This document shows positions 1 through 7,024 of a stretch of DNA of 19,650 nucleotides, in pieces; the stretch's first letter is position 1, and each line of letters opens with the position of its first letter. A program made the position numbers and the translations under genes. The notes below the pieces were generated by a model. The model ran no database searches. It worked only from the letters and a program-made list of their open reading frames with translations, and had not been told where the DNA came from. This DNA comes from J013 sp038521775. Its GTDB lineage: Bacteria > Pseudomonadota > Alphaproteobacteria > Rhodobacterales > Rhodobacteraceae. The stretch covers positions 1 to 19,650 of the forward strand of contig JBCBKN010000026.1 in NCBI GenBank assembly GCA_038521775.1, written 5' to 3'.

Positions 1-753
1 ATCTGCGCCTGCACGCGATGCTGCGCCGGGAGGGACTTGTGACGAACCGCAAGCGGACCCGGCGCCTCTCCTGCGCCGAGGGGCTGCAGGTACGCACGAA
101 GAAACGGCGCAAGCTGCCCCGGCGCGACCGCATCGCGCCCCAGCTGCCGGAGCGGCCGATGCAGCGCTGGTCCCTCGACTTCATGAGCGACCAGCTCGCC
201 GATTACCGCCGGTTCCGGGTGCTGAACATCGTCGACGACCACAGCCGCTTCTGACCCGGTCAGATCGTGGATCTCTCGATCTCCGGCGCTCGCGTGGCGC
301 GATATCTCGACGAGTTGGGCAGGCGCTTCGGGCTGCCCGAGGAGATCATCCTCGACAACGACCCCGAGGGGACCAGCCGGGCGATGTTCGAATGGTCGGA
401 ACGGACCGGCGTGCGCCTTCGCTTCATCGAACCCCCTCTCGGCGAATGCATGCATTCGCCTGCCGGCAACGGGAAAGCCCGTCCAGAACGCCTTTGTGGA
501 GAGCCTGAACGGCAAGCTCCGCGACGAATGCCTGAACCTCCACTGGTTCAGATCGCTCCGCCATGCCCGCGAGGAAATCATGGCCTGGCGCCACCACTAC
601 AACACCGAGCGTCCCCACTCTGCGCTCGGCGACCTCTCACCCAAGGAGTTCCTGGCAAACACCGCCGCGCCGACGCTTGAGCCTGTTGCGGGCTCCGCGC
701 CGGTGCTCACAGCAACCAACCAACAGGAGAATTCCAGTTCAGCGCGGCCCTGA
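1..753 (+). pseudogene. IS3-family transposase (orfB / DDE integrase), broken
   Basis: This is the catalytic half of an IS3-family transposase; its N-terminus lies off the left edge. Reading from about position 3, the frame gives the segment with SLDFMSD (first catalytic Asp) and then stops at TGA 252-254. The same frame continues immediately with GQIVDLSISGARVARYLDEL and ILDNDPEGTSRAMF (second catalytic Asp). Around 433-470 an insertion shifts the frame by one. The last part (NAFVESLNGKLRDECL with the catalytic Glu, then YNTERPHSALGDLSPKEF) reads in the new frame to the stop at 751-753. In intact relatives RFIEP runs straight into GKPVQNAF; here about 37 nt separate them. One nonsense change and one frameshifting insertion make it a clear pseudogene. 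The family call is from the motif set and is secure; the IS407-like subgroup is a guess. Confidence 0.9.
441..460. repeat. Perfect 20-bp palindrome inside the IS3 transposase remnant
   Basis: GGCGAATGCATGCATTCGCC equals its own reverse complement over all 20 bases. It sits inside the roughly 37-nt segment that interrupts the transposase between RFIEP and GKPVQNAF. It could be a small palindromic mobile unit or a repair product; one copy in this window cannot decide. Confidence 0.85.
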
Positions 754-754
754 T

Positions 755-769
755 CCAGGGGAAAGGTCA
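755..769 (+). repeat. Probable right terminal inverted repeat of the IS3 element
   Basis: CCAGGGGAAAGGTCA starts two bases after the transposase stop. Read from outside, it is TGACCTTTCCCCTGG, with the TGA outer end expected of IS3-family termini. The left end is outside the window, so neither pairing nor a target duplication can be checked. Confidence 0.5.
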
Positions 770-952
770 ACAATACCAACTATTTCGTCCATATCGCCTC
801 AAAACGGCGGCTTATCGTCGGTGGCGTCATCGGTCGCCCTCGGCGGCACTGAGCGAGCGGCGGGAAGTGGTAGCGAGTGGAGCGCATGCGCTTTCCGTCC
901 CGATAGATGAATGTGCCACTCTGAACAGTCTGCAGGTCTTAAAAAATTCTGT

Positions 953-1460
953 TCAGATAACGCCCGAGATTTCGCGACTGAACGAATCCGGCATTCGGCT
1001 GACTGGCCCTGAGTTGTGCGTGCAAGCTCCGATTGTGGTCACACCGGGGCCGTTGCCCGGCGCGTCGGGCTGGGGAAGCACGCCGTCATCGAGGATTTGG
1101 AAGACATATCGAGAGTCTGCCCCCTGCACGCGCAAGATTTGTTCGAACAATCCGGCGGTCTTGATCGTGCGGCGCGGGTCAGCAATCTAAGGAGTCGCGG
1201 GTTAGGTGGGCATGGAGCATTGCTTCCCGACCGCCCTCATCGAGTTGCTTCGACAATGCGCTGAAGTAGGCGCGGTCTTCCCGTTTGCGATCTCCGAGCT
1301 CAAAAATCTGCCCCCACCTGTCGGCGACGTCTGCGGGCACGATGGAAGCCTCGTTTGAAGAGATCATGTGGACCATCCTGTTTTTTAATCGGATCGGGTC
1401 GATGCCCTTCGCCTCCAGCATGATGTATGGTTCCGTGATCCGTGTTTTACTCGTCCCCGC
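953..1460 (-). pseudogene. Decayed phage/plasmid-type primase-helicase C-terminus (DUF5906-like)
   Basis: The minus strand from about 1455 to 1190 encodes TRITEPYIMLEAKG, then NRMVHMISSNEASIVPADVADR, a segment with GDRKREDRAYFSAL, and GGREAMLHAHLTRD. This order resembles the end of the superfamily-3 helicase region of phage/plasmid primases (the SSNE..VPA and D.R..DHAYF..L motifs of DUF5906 proteins). It then hits a stop at 1179. A second minus-strand frame (about 1165-953; FEQILRVQGADSRYVFQILDDGVLPQ) looks like the continuation after a frameshift. The upstream ATPase core (Walker A and B) is missing: it is replaced by an oppositely oriented IS481 remnant. The family call is from motif memory, and the exact limits are soft. 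Confidence 0.6.
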
Positions 1461-1469
1461 GTCGTAACG

Positions 1470-1688
1470 ATTTCCGGTCTTTGCGTACAAGGTCCAGGAA
1501 CGGCTGCGCGATTGGCGGAATGGCAGCGCTTCTACAACTGGGACAGCCTGGACGGCCTGACGCCCATAGACCGGGTCTGCGAACGGATCCACGACGCTCC
1601 GCTTGGCTAGCACGTCGAAGCTGCCTACGATCTCGACAAAGAGTTCATCGCGCCCCGCGAAGGCTGGCCATCGCGCCGGCCAAATTGA
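1470..1688 (+). pseudogene. IS481-type transposase C-terminal remnant
   Basis: The plus strand carries FAYKVQERLRDW (from about 1479), a short frame slip, then AEWQRFYNWDSLDGLTPIDRVCER and IHDAPLG, a stop at 1608-1610, and in the same frame HVEAAYDLDKEFIAPREG to a stop at 1686-1688. This is the tail of IS481-type DDE transposases, where the W..FYNW.RPH.....TPI.RV.ER block follows the catalytic Glu. The catalytic core is absent, and it carries at least one frameshift and one nonsense codon. It lies head-on between the primase remnant and the IS110 remnant, so it marks a recombination or nested-insertion junction. Confidence 0.75.
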
Positions 1689-1713
1689 AACCATGTCTGC
1701 AGATCACACAGCT

Positions 1714-2483
1714 AAGGCCGAGCCAGGCAGAGTAATCCCATGCGGAACGGAACGCCGCCACGTCGGGCCTGGTGAAAGCAAAGGCGTTGGAGGCGATCAG
1801 GCCGAAACAGGGGATGGTCGCGATGGGTCGGGCGAGCGGGTCGTCTTTCTGGACGGACTGGATGCGCTTAGTGACCGTCTCGATCTGGTCGTGCAGATGC
1901 GGAGTTGGTCGGCCAGATGTTGGTTGGCCAGAGGATCGACGGCTGGCCGGGCCACTTCGGGCCCCTGTCCTGCCGCCTCGAGCAGCCGGTCGAGGCCCTT
2001 CGCCACCAAAATCTCTACCTCGGCCCTCCTCTCGGCAGATTGCGTCGAAATCACCTGTCGGGCAACTGATGTGCGCGATGGTGTTCTGCCCGGGTTTGCC
2101 GGCGGATCAGAACGTCCCGCGCCTTGTGGTCGAGCAGCGCCGCCTGGGCTTCTGCCGACTTCACCGGAACGAACCGTAGGGTCGCAGATGCTGTTCGGCG
2201 CGCTTACTTACCCAGCACCATCGTTGCCACGGTCACGCCTCACCGCAGATCGCCTCGGCGTCAGACGCAGTTCGTGGCTCTGAGCAGCAAGCTCCCGCGC
2301 CCAATGATGGGCGCCCGAGCAGACTTCCATCCCTAGCAGTCAGGGCTCGAGCCGGCCGAAGAACGCCAGTGTCTGGCCGCGGCGCAACTGCCGGCGCTGC
2401 ACGGCCGTGCCGATCGCTCTCACGCCGTTTACTTGGAAGACACTCATCGCCAGATCGGAGCCGATGGTAACATGCTGGTCCAT
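1714..2483 (-). pseudogene. IS110-family transposase, truncated and frameshifted
   Basis: The minus-strand start codon at 2483-2481 begins MDQHVTIGSDLAMSVFQVNGV, the typical N-terminus of IS110 DEDD transposases (D of the SDLA motif). It continues with LRRGQTLAFFGRLEP, an in-frame stop, LLGMEVCSGAHHWARELA, a shift to DAEAICGEA, another shift to LRFVPVKSAEAQAALLDHKARDVLIRRQT, then VEILVAKGLDRLLEA and, after a further shift, HDQIETVTKRIQSVQKDD and IPCFGLIASNAFAFTRP, ending at WDYSAWLGL near 1714. The second half, including the Ser-containing C-terminal domain, is missing where the IS481 remnant begins. Several frameshifts and at least one nonsense codon make it dead. Confidence 0.85.
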
Positions 2484-2608
2484 GGATGGCTCCCTTCGAT
2501 GGATGCTTCAACCAAAAACGCCAGCCATCCACGCCATCAATGGCGAGCACGCGGCTCACTTTTTGGGGCTGATCTCCGATCCTTCAACAGTCCTTCCGAC
2601 GTCTCTTG

Positions 2609-3541
2609 TCAGCTTTTGCCAAGCAAGAAGGGCAGCACCTGTTCCATCACCTCTTTGGGTTTTTCGACGATCAGAAAATGCCCGCAGTCGAGCTCGGCGA
2701 ACGCCACATCCTCGATCTCGGATTTCCAGATCGCCGGATAGTCAAACCCCGCCACATTCGATTGGCTGCCCCACAGCACCAGCGCGGGTGTGGTGATCTT
2801 CACGTCCCGGTCGGCATGGTCATGGGTGATGTCGATGCCTGCGCCGGCGCGGTAGTCTTCGCACATCGCGTGGAACGCCGCGGCATTGCCATTGGTCAGC
2901 GCGTAGTCATCGGCCACCTCGGCATTGCCGAAGGCCACCATCCGGGTGAAGCCCTCGGCCTGCGGGCCCATCACATTCTCGGGCAGGGGCGCGGGCTGTG
3001 ACCACAGGAACCACATCCAGAAGCGTTCCGCGACCTTGCGGGTCACATTCTCGAAGATATAGGTCGACGGCACGACATCCATGATCACCAGCTTTTCGAG
3101 CGTGCCCGGATAATCCTTTGCCATGCGCCGGCCGATATGCGAGCCGCGGTCATGCGACAGCAGCGAGAAGCGCTCAAAGCCAAGCTGCGCCATCAGTTCG
3201 ACCTGATCGCGGGCCATCCGCCGCTTGGAGTAATCGCCCTCGGGCGGTTTGCTGCTGCGCCCATAGCCGCGCAGATCGGCCGCCACCACGGTGAAATGCG
3301 CCGCCAGCTCCGCGGCAACCCCATGCCACATCACATGCGATTCCGGGGCCCCGTGCAAGACCAGCAGCGGCGGGCCGGAGCCCCCGATCACGGCATGGAT
3401 TGTCACATCATCGATGGCAAGATCGACATGCCGAAAGCCGGGGAAGAACTGCGCGACACTGGATGGCGGCGCAGAAGGCTCGGCGGGCTTGGCGGGCTTG
3501 GCGGGCTCGGAGGTGGCGGGGCTGTTCTCGGCATCGGGCAT
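2609..3541 (-). CDS. Alpha/beta hydrolase, haloacetate-dehalogenase-like
   Basis: A 310-residue cytoplasmic alpha/beta hydrolase. Visible motifs are the oxyanion-side HGAPE (63-67), DLRGYGRSSKP (89-99), a nucleophile elbow SHDRGSH with Asp131 instead of Ser, and catalytic His288 in DCGHFLIVEKP. Asp nucleophiles mark the haloalkane/fluoroacetate dehalogenase and epoxide hydrolase branch. The DRG..GRRM block, the cap segment VPSTYIFENV and FWMWFL.SQPAPLPENV closely follow fluoroacetate dehalogenases. The His-Trp pair that helps hold the halide there reads Met-Trp here (176-177), so dehalogenation of the natural substrate is uncertain. I start at 3541 because GGGAG lies about 8 nt upstream; the frame stays open farther but would run across the intergenic region and the neighbouring gene. 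The N-terminus (8-27) is Pro/Ala-rich. It is divergent from the GST gene across an IclR-type operator. Confidence 0.85.
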   Translation of the reverse strand: MPDAENSPATSEPAKPAKPAEPSAPPSSVAQFFPGFRHVDLAIDDVTIHAVIGGSGPPLLVLHGAPESHVMWHGVAAELAAHFTVVAADLRGYGRSSKPPEGDYSKRRMARDQVELMAQLGFERFSLLSHDRGSHIGRRMAKDYPGTLEKLVIMDVVPSTYIFENVTRKVAERFWMWFLWSQPAPLPENVMGPQAEGFTRMVAFGNAEVADDYALTNGNAAAFHAMCEDYRAGAGIDITHDHADRDVKITTPALVLWGSQSNVAGFDYPAIWKSEIEDVAFAELDCGHFLIVEKPKEVMEQVLPFLLGKS

Positions 3542-3632
3542 GTCACGCGCTCTCCCATCGGTTGTTCGGCCCGGACCCGAGGCATGCGGCCGTCGGGCAT
3601 CGCCGGTTTTGCGGCAGGCGCGCCGCCGCCTC

Positions 3633-3662
3633 CTGCATAGGCGACAAGGCAGGGCGCCAGAA
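3633..3662 (-). promoter_or_regulatory. Weak promoter candidate for the alpha/beta hydrolase
   Basis: On the minus strand a -10-like TATGCA (3639-3634) begins 39 bases from the edge of the 3678-3694 dyad. This mirrors the -10-like element on the plus side. The -35 position (3662-3657, TTCTGG) is poor, as for an activator-dependent promoter. Inference from spacing only. Confidence 0.25.
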
Positions 3663-3675
3663 CGGCCAAACACGC

Positions 3676-3696
3676 TCTGTCCACATGGCGGACAGA
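3676..3696. promoter_or_regulatory. Putative IclR operator 1 (hydrolase/GST divergent region)
   Basis: TCTGTCC-N7-GGACAGA is a perfect 7-bp inverted repeat. Its 17-bp core TGTCCACATGGCGGACA is identical, including the spacer, to the core at 6897-6913 beside the iclR gene. It lies between divergent genes. A -10-like TAGGCT (3733-3738) starts 39 bases downstream of the core, placing the dyad centre near -60, a normal activator position. Assignment to the local IclR protein is inference from location and repetition. Confidence 0.7.
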
Positions 3697-3792
3697 TGGC
3701 GGCCCGGCTTTGTTGAACCCGCCGGCCTGGTCTAGGCTTGGGGCCAGTCAGCGCAATTGGCGGCCCCCCGCATGCCGCAGGAGACTTGACCG

Positions 3793-4413
3793 ATGCCCAA
3801 GCTGTTTCACGCGCCCGGAAGCTGTTCGAACGGCATCCTTTTGCTTTTGGAAGAGACCGGCATCGATTATGAGACCGAGACGCTCGACCTTGCCAAGGGC
3901 GCCCAGCGTGCGCCCGCCTATCTGGCGCAAAACCCAAAGGGCAAGGTGCCCGCGCTGCGCACCGATGATGGAGCGGTGGTGACCGAGTTTCCGGCCGTCG
4001 CGCTTTGCATTGCAACGAGCTATCCGCAGGCGGGCCTTTGGCCGGAAGACACGATGGCGCAGGTGCGGACGATCGAGATGCTCGATTTCATCGTCGGCTC
4101 GATCCATATGCGCGGCTTTACCTTTGTGAAGATGCCGCAAAAGTTTCTCGACACCGCCGAGGGGCAGGAGGCGCTGCGCAGCCATGGCAAAAAGGAAATC
4201 GCCAAGGGGTTGACGGTCATGTCGGAGACGCTCGGCGCGCAGGACTATATGCTGGGCGCGTTCGGTCTGGCCGATGCGGCCGCCTTTTATGTGCTGCGCT
4301 GGTGCGCCATGGACGAGATCGCGATGCCGGACAACCTGGCGGCCTTGCTGGCGCGGCTCTCTGACCGGCCCGCGGCACAGGCCGTTGCGCCGCAGCTGGT
4401 GCGCGCGATCTGA
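3793..4413 (+). CDS. Glutathione S-transferase family protein
   Basis: A 206-residue cytosolic GST. The N-terminal thioredoxin-like domain shows FHAPGSCSNGILLLLEETG (5-23, with Ser10 or Cys11 at the glutathione-activating position of beta-class enzymes), the cis-proline in GKVPAL (Pro53), and the glutathione-contacting TEF turn (Glu65). The C-terminal all-helical domain is complete, ending near LSDRPAAQAV. CAGGAGA lies about 7 nt before the ATG. It is the first gene after operator 1, with the flavin monooxygenase 38 nt downstream, so the two are probably co-transcribed. In such a setting a GST may isomerise a ring-fission product or remove a leaving group with glutathione. The sequence does not choose between these, and it lacks an obvious zeta-class (maleylpyruvate isomerase) signature. 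Confidence 0.85.
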   Translation: MPKLFHAPGSCSNGILLLLEETGIDYETETLDLAKGAQRAPAYLAQNPKGKVPALRTDDGAVVTEFPAVALCIATSYPQAGLWPEDTMAQVRTIEMLDFIVGSIHMRGFTFVKMPQKFLDTAEGQEALRSHGKKEIAKGLTVMSETLGAQDYMLGAFGLADAAAFYVLRWCAMDEIAMPDNLAALLARLSDRPAAQAVAPQLVRAI

Positions 4414-4451
4414 CATCGGCGGCCGGGAGAGATCTGCAGAGGACCCGTGAC

Positions 4452-6038
4452 ATGCACCCCTATCCCGATCATGTGCCCGTCCTGGTGGTGGGGGCCGGCC
4501 CGACCGGCCTGACGGTTGCCAATCTGCTGGCCTCATATGGCGTCGAATGCATCCTGCTGGAACGCGAAAGCGCGCCACTGAACCTGCCACGGGCAATCGT
4601 GCTGGATGATGAAGGGGCGCGGACGCTGCAGGCGATCGGGCTGGAGGAGAGCTATATCGCCGCGACGACCGCATCGCATGGGGCGAAGTATTACGACCAG
4701 AACGGCCAGTGCTTTGCGACGGTGGGCTCGGGCCCGCGCAATTTCGGCTTTGCCAAGAAGAACTATATCTTCCAGCCGGAACTGGAATCCGCGCTCACGG
4801 CGCGGCTGCATGAACAGGCGCCCGATGCCTTGCGGTTTGGTGCCGAGGTCATCCAGATCGACCAGACCGGCGATGGCGCCCAGGTGACCGTCAGGGACCG
4901 TGCCGGCACCACGCACCGGATCGCGACGGACTGGGTTCTGGCCTGCGATGGCGGGCGCAGCCCGGTGCGCGAGCGGCTTGGCCTTGCGATGTCCGGCGAC
5001 ACCTATGCGGAAGACTGGATTGTCATCGACACGCTCGACGATCCTGACACAACGCTGATTTCAAAGTTCTTTTGCAATGCCGAGCGTCCGGCGGTCAGCA
5101 TTCCGGCCCCCCATGGCGGCCGGCGGTACGAGTTCATGGTCCTGCCCGGCGAAACCCGCGAGGCGGTGCTGGAGGACGCTTTTCTGACCGACCTGCTTGC
5201 CCCGCACCGCGACTATGACCCGGCAAAAGTGGTGCGCAAGACCGTCTATACGTTTCATGCGCGGCTGGTGGAGCGGTTCCGCACCGGGCGCATCCTGCTT
5301 TTGGGCGATGCGGCGCATCTGACCCCGCCCTTTGCCGGCCAGGGCATGAATGCGGGGCTGCGCGACACCCATAATGTGGCCTGGAAAATCGCGGTCGCGC
5401 TGCGGGGCGGCGACCCGGCGATACTGGACAGTTATGAAACCGAACGACGCGGCCCGGCCTGGGACATGATCCAGCTTGCGGTGGCCATGGGCGGCATCGT
5501 GATGCCGATTGCGCCGGACCAGCTGCGCTTTCGCGAATTGCTGCTCAATGCCCTGGCGCCGTTTCCCGCAGTGCTCGATTTTCTGGTCCAGATGCGGTTC
5601 AAGCCAAAGCCCCAGTATCGCGACGGGCTGTTCCTGGATCTGGATGCGCCTGAATTCGAGGCGGCCCTGCCCGGTGCGATGATCCCGCAGCCCGAGATCG
5701 GGCAAGACGGGCGCGCAGCGCTGCTCGACGCGCATTTGGGACCGGGTTTTGCGCTGGTCGCGCAGGGGCCGGAGGCGTGGGAGGCGCTCGACCGGCTGAC
5801 CCGGCGCGATCTGCTGGGGCTGCCACTGGCCAGGGTCAGGCTGGATCTGTCGGCAGCGCCCGAGCCAGGCGCCCTGGGCACGCGCGATCCGGTGACCAGC
5901 CGACCGTTTCGGACCCATCGCGACCAGATCCTGCTGATCCGTCCCGACAGGTATTGCGCCGCGGCCTGCGCGCCCGGCGATCTGGCGCAGATGCTGGCGC
6001 GCTACACCGCGCTGCTGACCGGCGGCGCAGCACCCTGA
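4452..6038 (+). CDS. Class A FAD-dependent aromatic monooxygenase (MhpA-like)
   Basis: A 528-residue single-component flavoprotein hydroxylase of the FAD_binding_3 type, expected to use NAD(P)H and O2 to hydroxylate a phenolic ring. Visible are the ADP-binding GAGPTG (14-19) with Glu37 ending the second beta strand, the DG motif CDGGRSPVRERLG (165-177), and the flavin ribityl-binding GDAAHLTPPFAGQGMNAG (285-302). The C-terminal third is the thioredoxin-like domain of the MhpA/phenol hydroxylase branch. Length fits 3-(3-hydroxyphenyl)propionate hydroxylases (about 550). AGAGG sits upstream of the ATG. It follows the GST gene and ends 39 nt from the convergent iclR stop. Its product would be the natural substrate for the extradiol dioxygenase in the next transcript. 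The true substrate is unknown. Confidence 0.9.
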   Translation: MHPYPDHVPVLVVGAGPTGLTVANLLASYGVECILLERESAPLNLPRAIVLDDEGARTLQAIGLEESYIAATTASHGAKYYDQNGQCFATVGSGPRNFGFAKKNYIFQPELESALTARLHEQAPDALRFGAEVIQIDQTGDGAQVTVRDRAGTTHRIATDWVLACDGGRSPVRERLGLAMSGDTYAEDWIVIDTLDDPDTTLISKFFCNAERPAVSIPAPHGGRRYEFMVLPGETREAVLEDAFLTDLLAPHRDYDPAKVVRKTVYTFHARLVERFRTGRILLLGDAAHLTPPFAGQGMNAGLRDTHNVAWKIAVALRGGDPAILDSYETERRGPAWDMIQLAVAMGGIVMPIAPDQLRFRELLLNALAPFPAVLDFLVQMRFKPKPQYRDGLFLDLDAPEFEAALPGAMIPQPEIGQDGRAALLDAHLGPGFALVAQGPEAWEALDRLTRRDLLGLPLARVRLDLSAAPEPGALGTRDPVTSRPFRTHRDQILLIRPDRYCAAACAPGDLAQMLARYTALLTGGAAP

Positions 6039-6077
6039 CCGGCCATCGGCGGCGTCGATGCCCAGCCGGCTGCGCCC

Positions 6078-6848
6078 TCAACCCCGCGCTGCGAACTCGG
6101 CCGAGATTGCCTGCGCGGTGTCGATCAGCACCGGCCCATATTGCGCCAGCGCGCGGTCGAATTTCAGCGCGCTGCTCGTCCAGATCAGGGTCAGGCAGCC
6201 CGCAACCCGTGCCTCGCGCAGGATCGGGGCGGAAAGGCTCATCGTTGCGCTGCGAAACCCGCGCATGCGAAACCCCATGCCCAGCGTCCGGCTTCGCGCC
6301 AGAATTTGCTCCAAGGGCCCGTCCTCAAGCACAATCGCACCGGGCAGCCTCTGCGCCTCGCGCAGGCTGGTGAGCGTCCGGTCGCGCTCCGCAGGCGGTG
6401 AAAACGCCAGATAGGCCCGCCCGCTTGCCGTGTGCAGGATCGGCAGACTTTGCCCGACCATGCCGTGATCGATGGAATAGGGGCTGAAATGATGCGTCGA
6501 TTCCCGGATCTCCATCTGATGGTCGTTGAACATCACAAGATCCAGCGGCCACAGAACCTCGCGCCCCAGCTTCATCATTTTGGGAACCGCGTGGCCCAGA
6601 ACCCAGTCCTCATTCCGATAGCCCGAGCTGAGCGTCCTGGTCTTCAGCGTCGCGCGCCATTTGCCGGCGGAGTGATCGCGGACCACAAAGCTCTGCTCCT
6701 CCAGCGTTTCGATCAGGCGATAGACCGTTGGCCGCGGGATTTGCACAATCCGCGCGATCTCGCCGGGCGTGATCCCGTTATGCTGGTTGATCACCGTCAG
6801 CACGTCCAAACCGCGCTCCAGCGATCTGACCGATCCCGGGCCGGGCAT
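6078..6848 (-). CDS. IclR-family transcriptional regulator
   Basis: A 256-residue regulator. The N-terminal winged helix (about 6-65) shows SVRSLERGLDVLTVI, the turn ITPGEIARIVQIPRPTVYRLIETLEEQ and a wing with FVVRDHSAGKW. The remainder is the IclR effector-binding domain, including HTASGRAYLAFSP and the closing segment LTLIWTSSALKFD. I chose the ATG at 6848 because GGGGAGGAG lies about 8 nt upstream; the open frame runs on to 6914 but would cover the operator. The gene is divergent from the dioxygenase operon and convergent with the monooxygenase. The dyad TGTCCACATGGCGGACA is 49 nt upstream of its start, and an identical copy precedes the GST gene. The likely role is effector-dependent activation of both catabolic transcripts and control of its own synthesis. 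Confidence 0.92.
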   Translation of the reverse strand: MPGPGSVRSLERGLDVLTVINQHNGITPGEIARIVQIPRPTVYRLIETLEEQSFVVRDHSAGKWRATLKTRTLSSGYRNEDWVLGHAVPKMMKLGREVLWPLDLVMFNDHQMEIRESTHHFSPYSIDHGMVGQSLPILHTASGRAYLAFSPPAERDRTLTSLREAQRLPGAIVLEDGPLEQILARSRTLGMGFRMRGFRSATMSLSAPILREARVAGCLTLIWTSSALKFDRALAQYGPVLIDTAQAISAEFAARG

Positions 6849-6896
6849 TGCCACACTCCTCCCCTTTTGACGAAACATGACATGCGCAAGACAGCC

Positions 6897-6913
6897 TGTC
6901 CACATGGCGGACA
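6897..6913. promoter_or_regulatory. Putative IclR operator 2 (iclR/dioxygenase divergent region)
   Basis: TGTCCACATGGCGGACA is identical at all 17 positions to 3678-3694, with TGTCC and GGACA arms. The -10-like TAACCT at 6952-6957 starts 39 bases after the dyad, exactly as TAGGCT does downstream of operator 1. A GGGACA at 6929-6934 is a -35 candidate with a 17-base spacer. On the iclR side the dyad would lie upstream of or over the promoter, which suits autoregulation. Confidence 0.75.
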
Positions 6914-6989
6914 CCGCGCGCGGGGCCGGGGACAGCCCCCCACCCGGCTGCTAACCTTTCGGGCAATGGCAACGAGGTGACCCCTCAAG

Positions 6990-7024
6990 AAGGTGAGCCC
7001 CAAGGTGAGTCCCAAGGTGAGTCC
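6990..7024 (+). repeat. Three tandem 12-bp units carrying the dioxygenase ribosome-binding site
   Basis: AAGGTGAGCCCC (6990-7001), AAGGTGAGTCCC (7002-7013) and AAGGTGAGTCC (7014-7024) run directly into the ATG at 7025. Each unit holds a Shine-Dalgarno-like AAGGTGAG, so the leader carries three in a row. The unit is a multiple of three, so copy changes keep frame with a GTG at 6977. Confidence 0.85.

Noticed and set aside
881..892. 12-bp palindrome AGCGCATGCGCT
   Set aside because: Short, single copy, not next to a promoter or gene; expected by chance in GC-rich DNA.
1603..2283. Open frame of 226 codons on the plus strand
   Set aside because: It covers the IS481 tail out of frame and then runs antisense to the IS110 remnant; composition is Arg/Pro/Ser-rich with no family motif.
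3482..3508. Three 9-bp GGCGGGCTT-like tandem units
   Set aside because: They encode the Pro/Ala-rich AKP/AEP N-terminal stretch of the hydrolase; low-complexity coding sequence explains them.
3542..4015. N-terminal extension of the dehalogenase-like hydrolase to 468 residues
   Set aside because: The extension crosses the intergenic region and the start of the GST gene, has no domain, and a good RBS supports ATG 3541.
6039..6077. Possible bidirectional terminator between the monooxygenase and iclR
   Set aside because: Only imperfect GC-rich pairing is visible in the 39-nt gap, with no clear stem or T-run.
6977..7024. GTG 6977 as the dioxygenase start
   Set aside because: The added residues come mostly from the 12-bp repeats, and the family N-terminus begins at the ATG that directly follows a Shine-Dalgarno.
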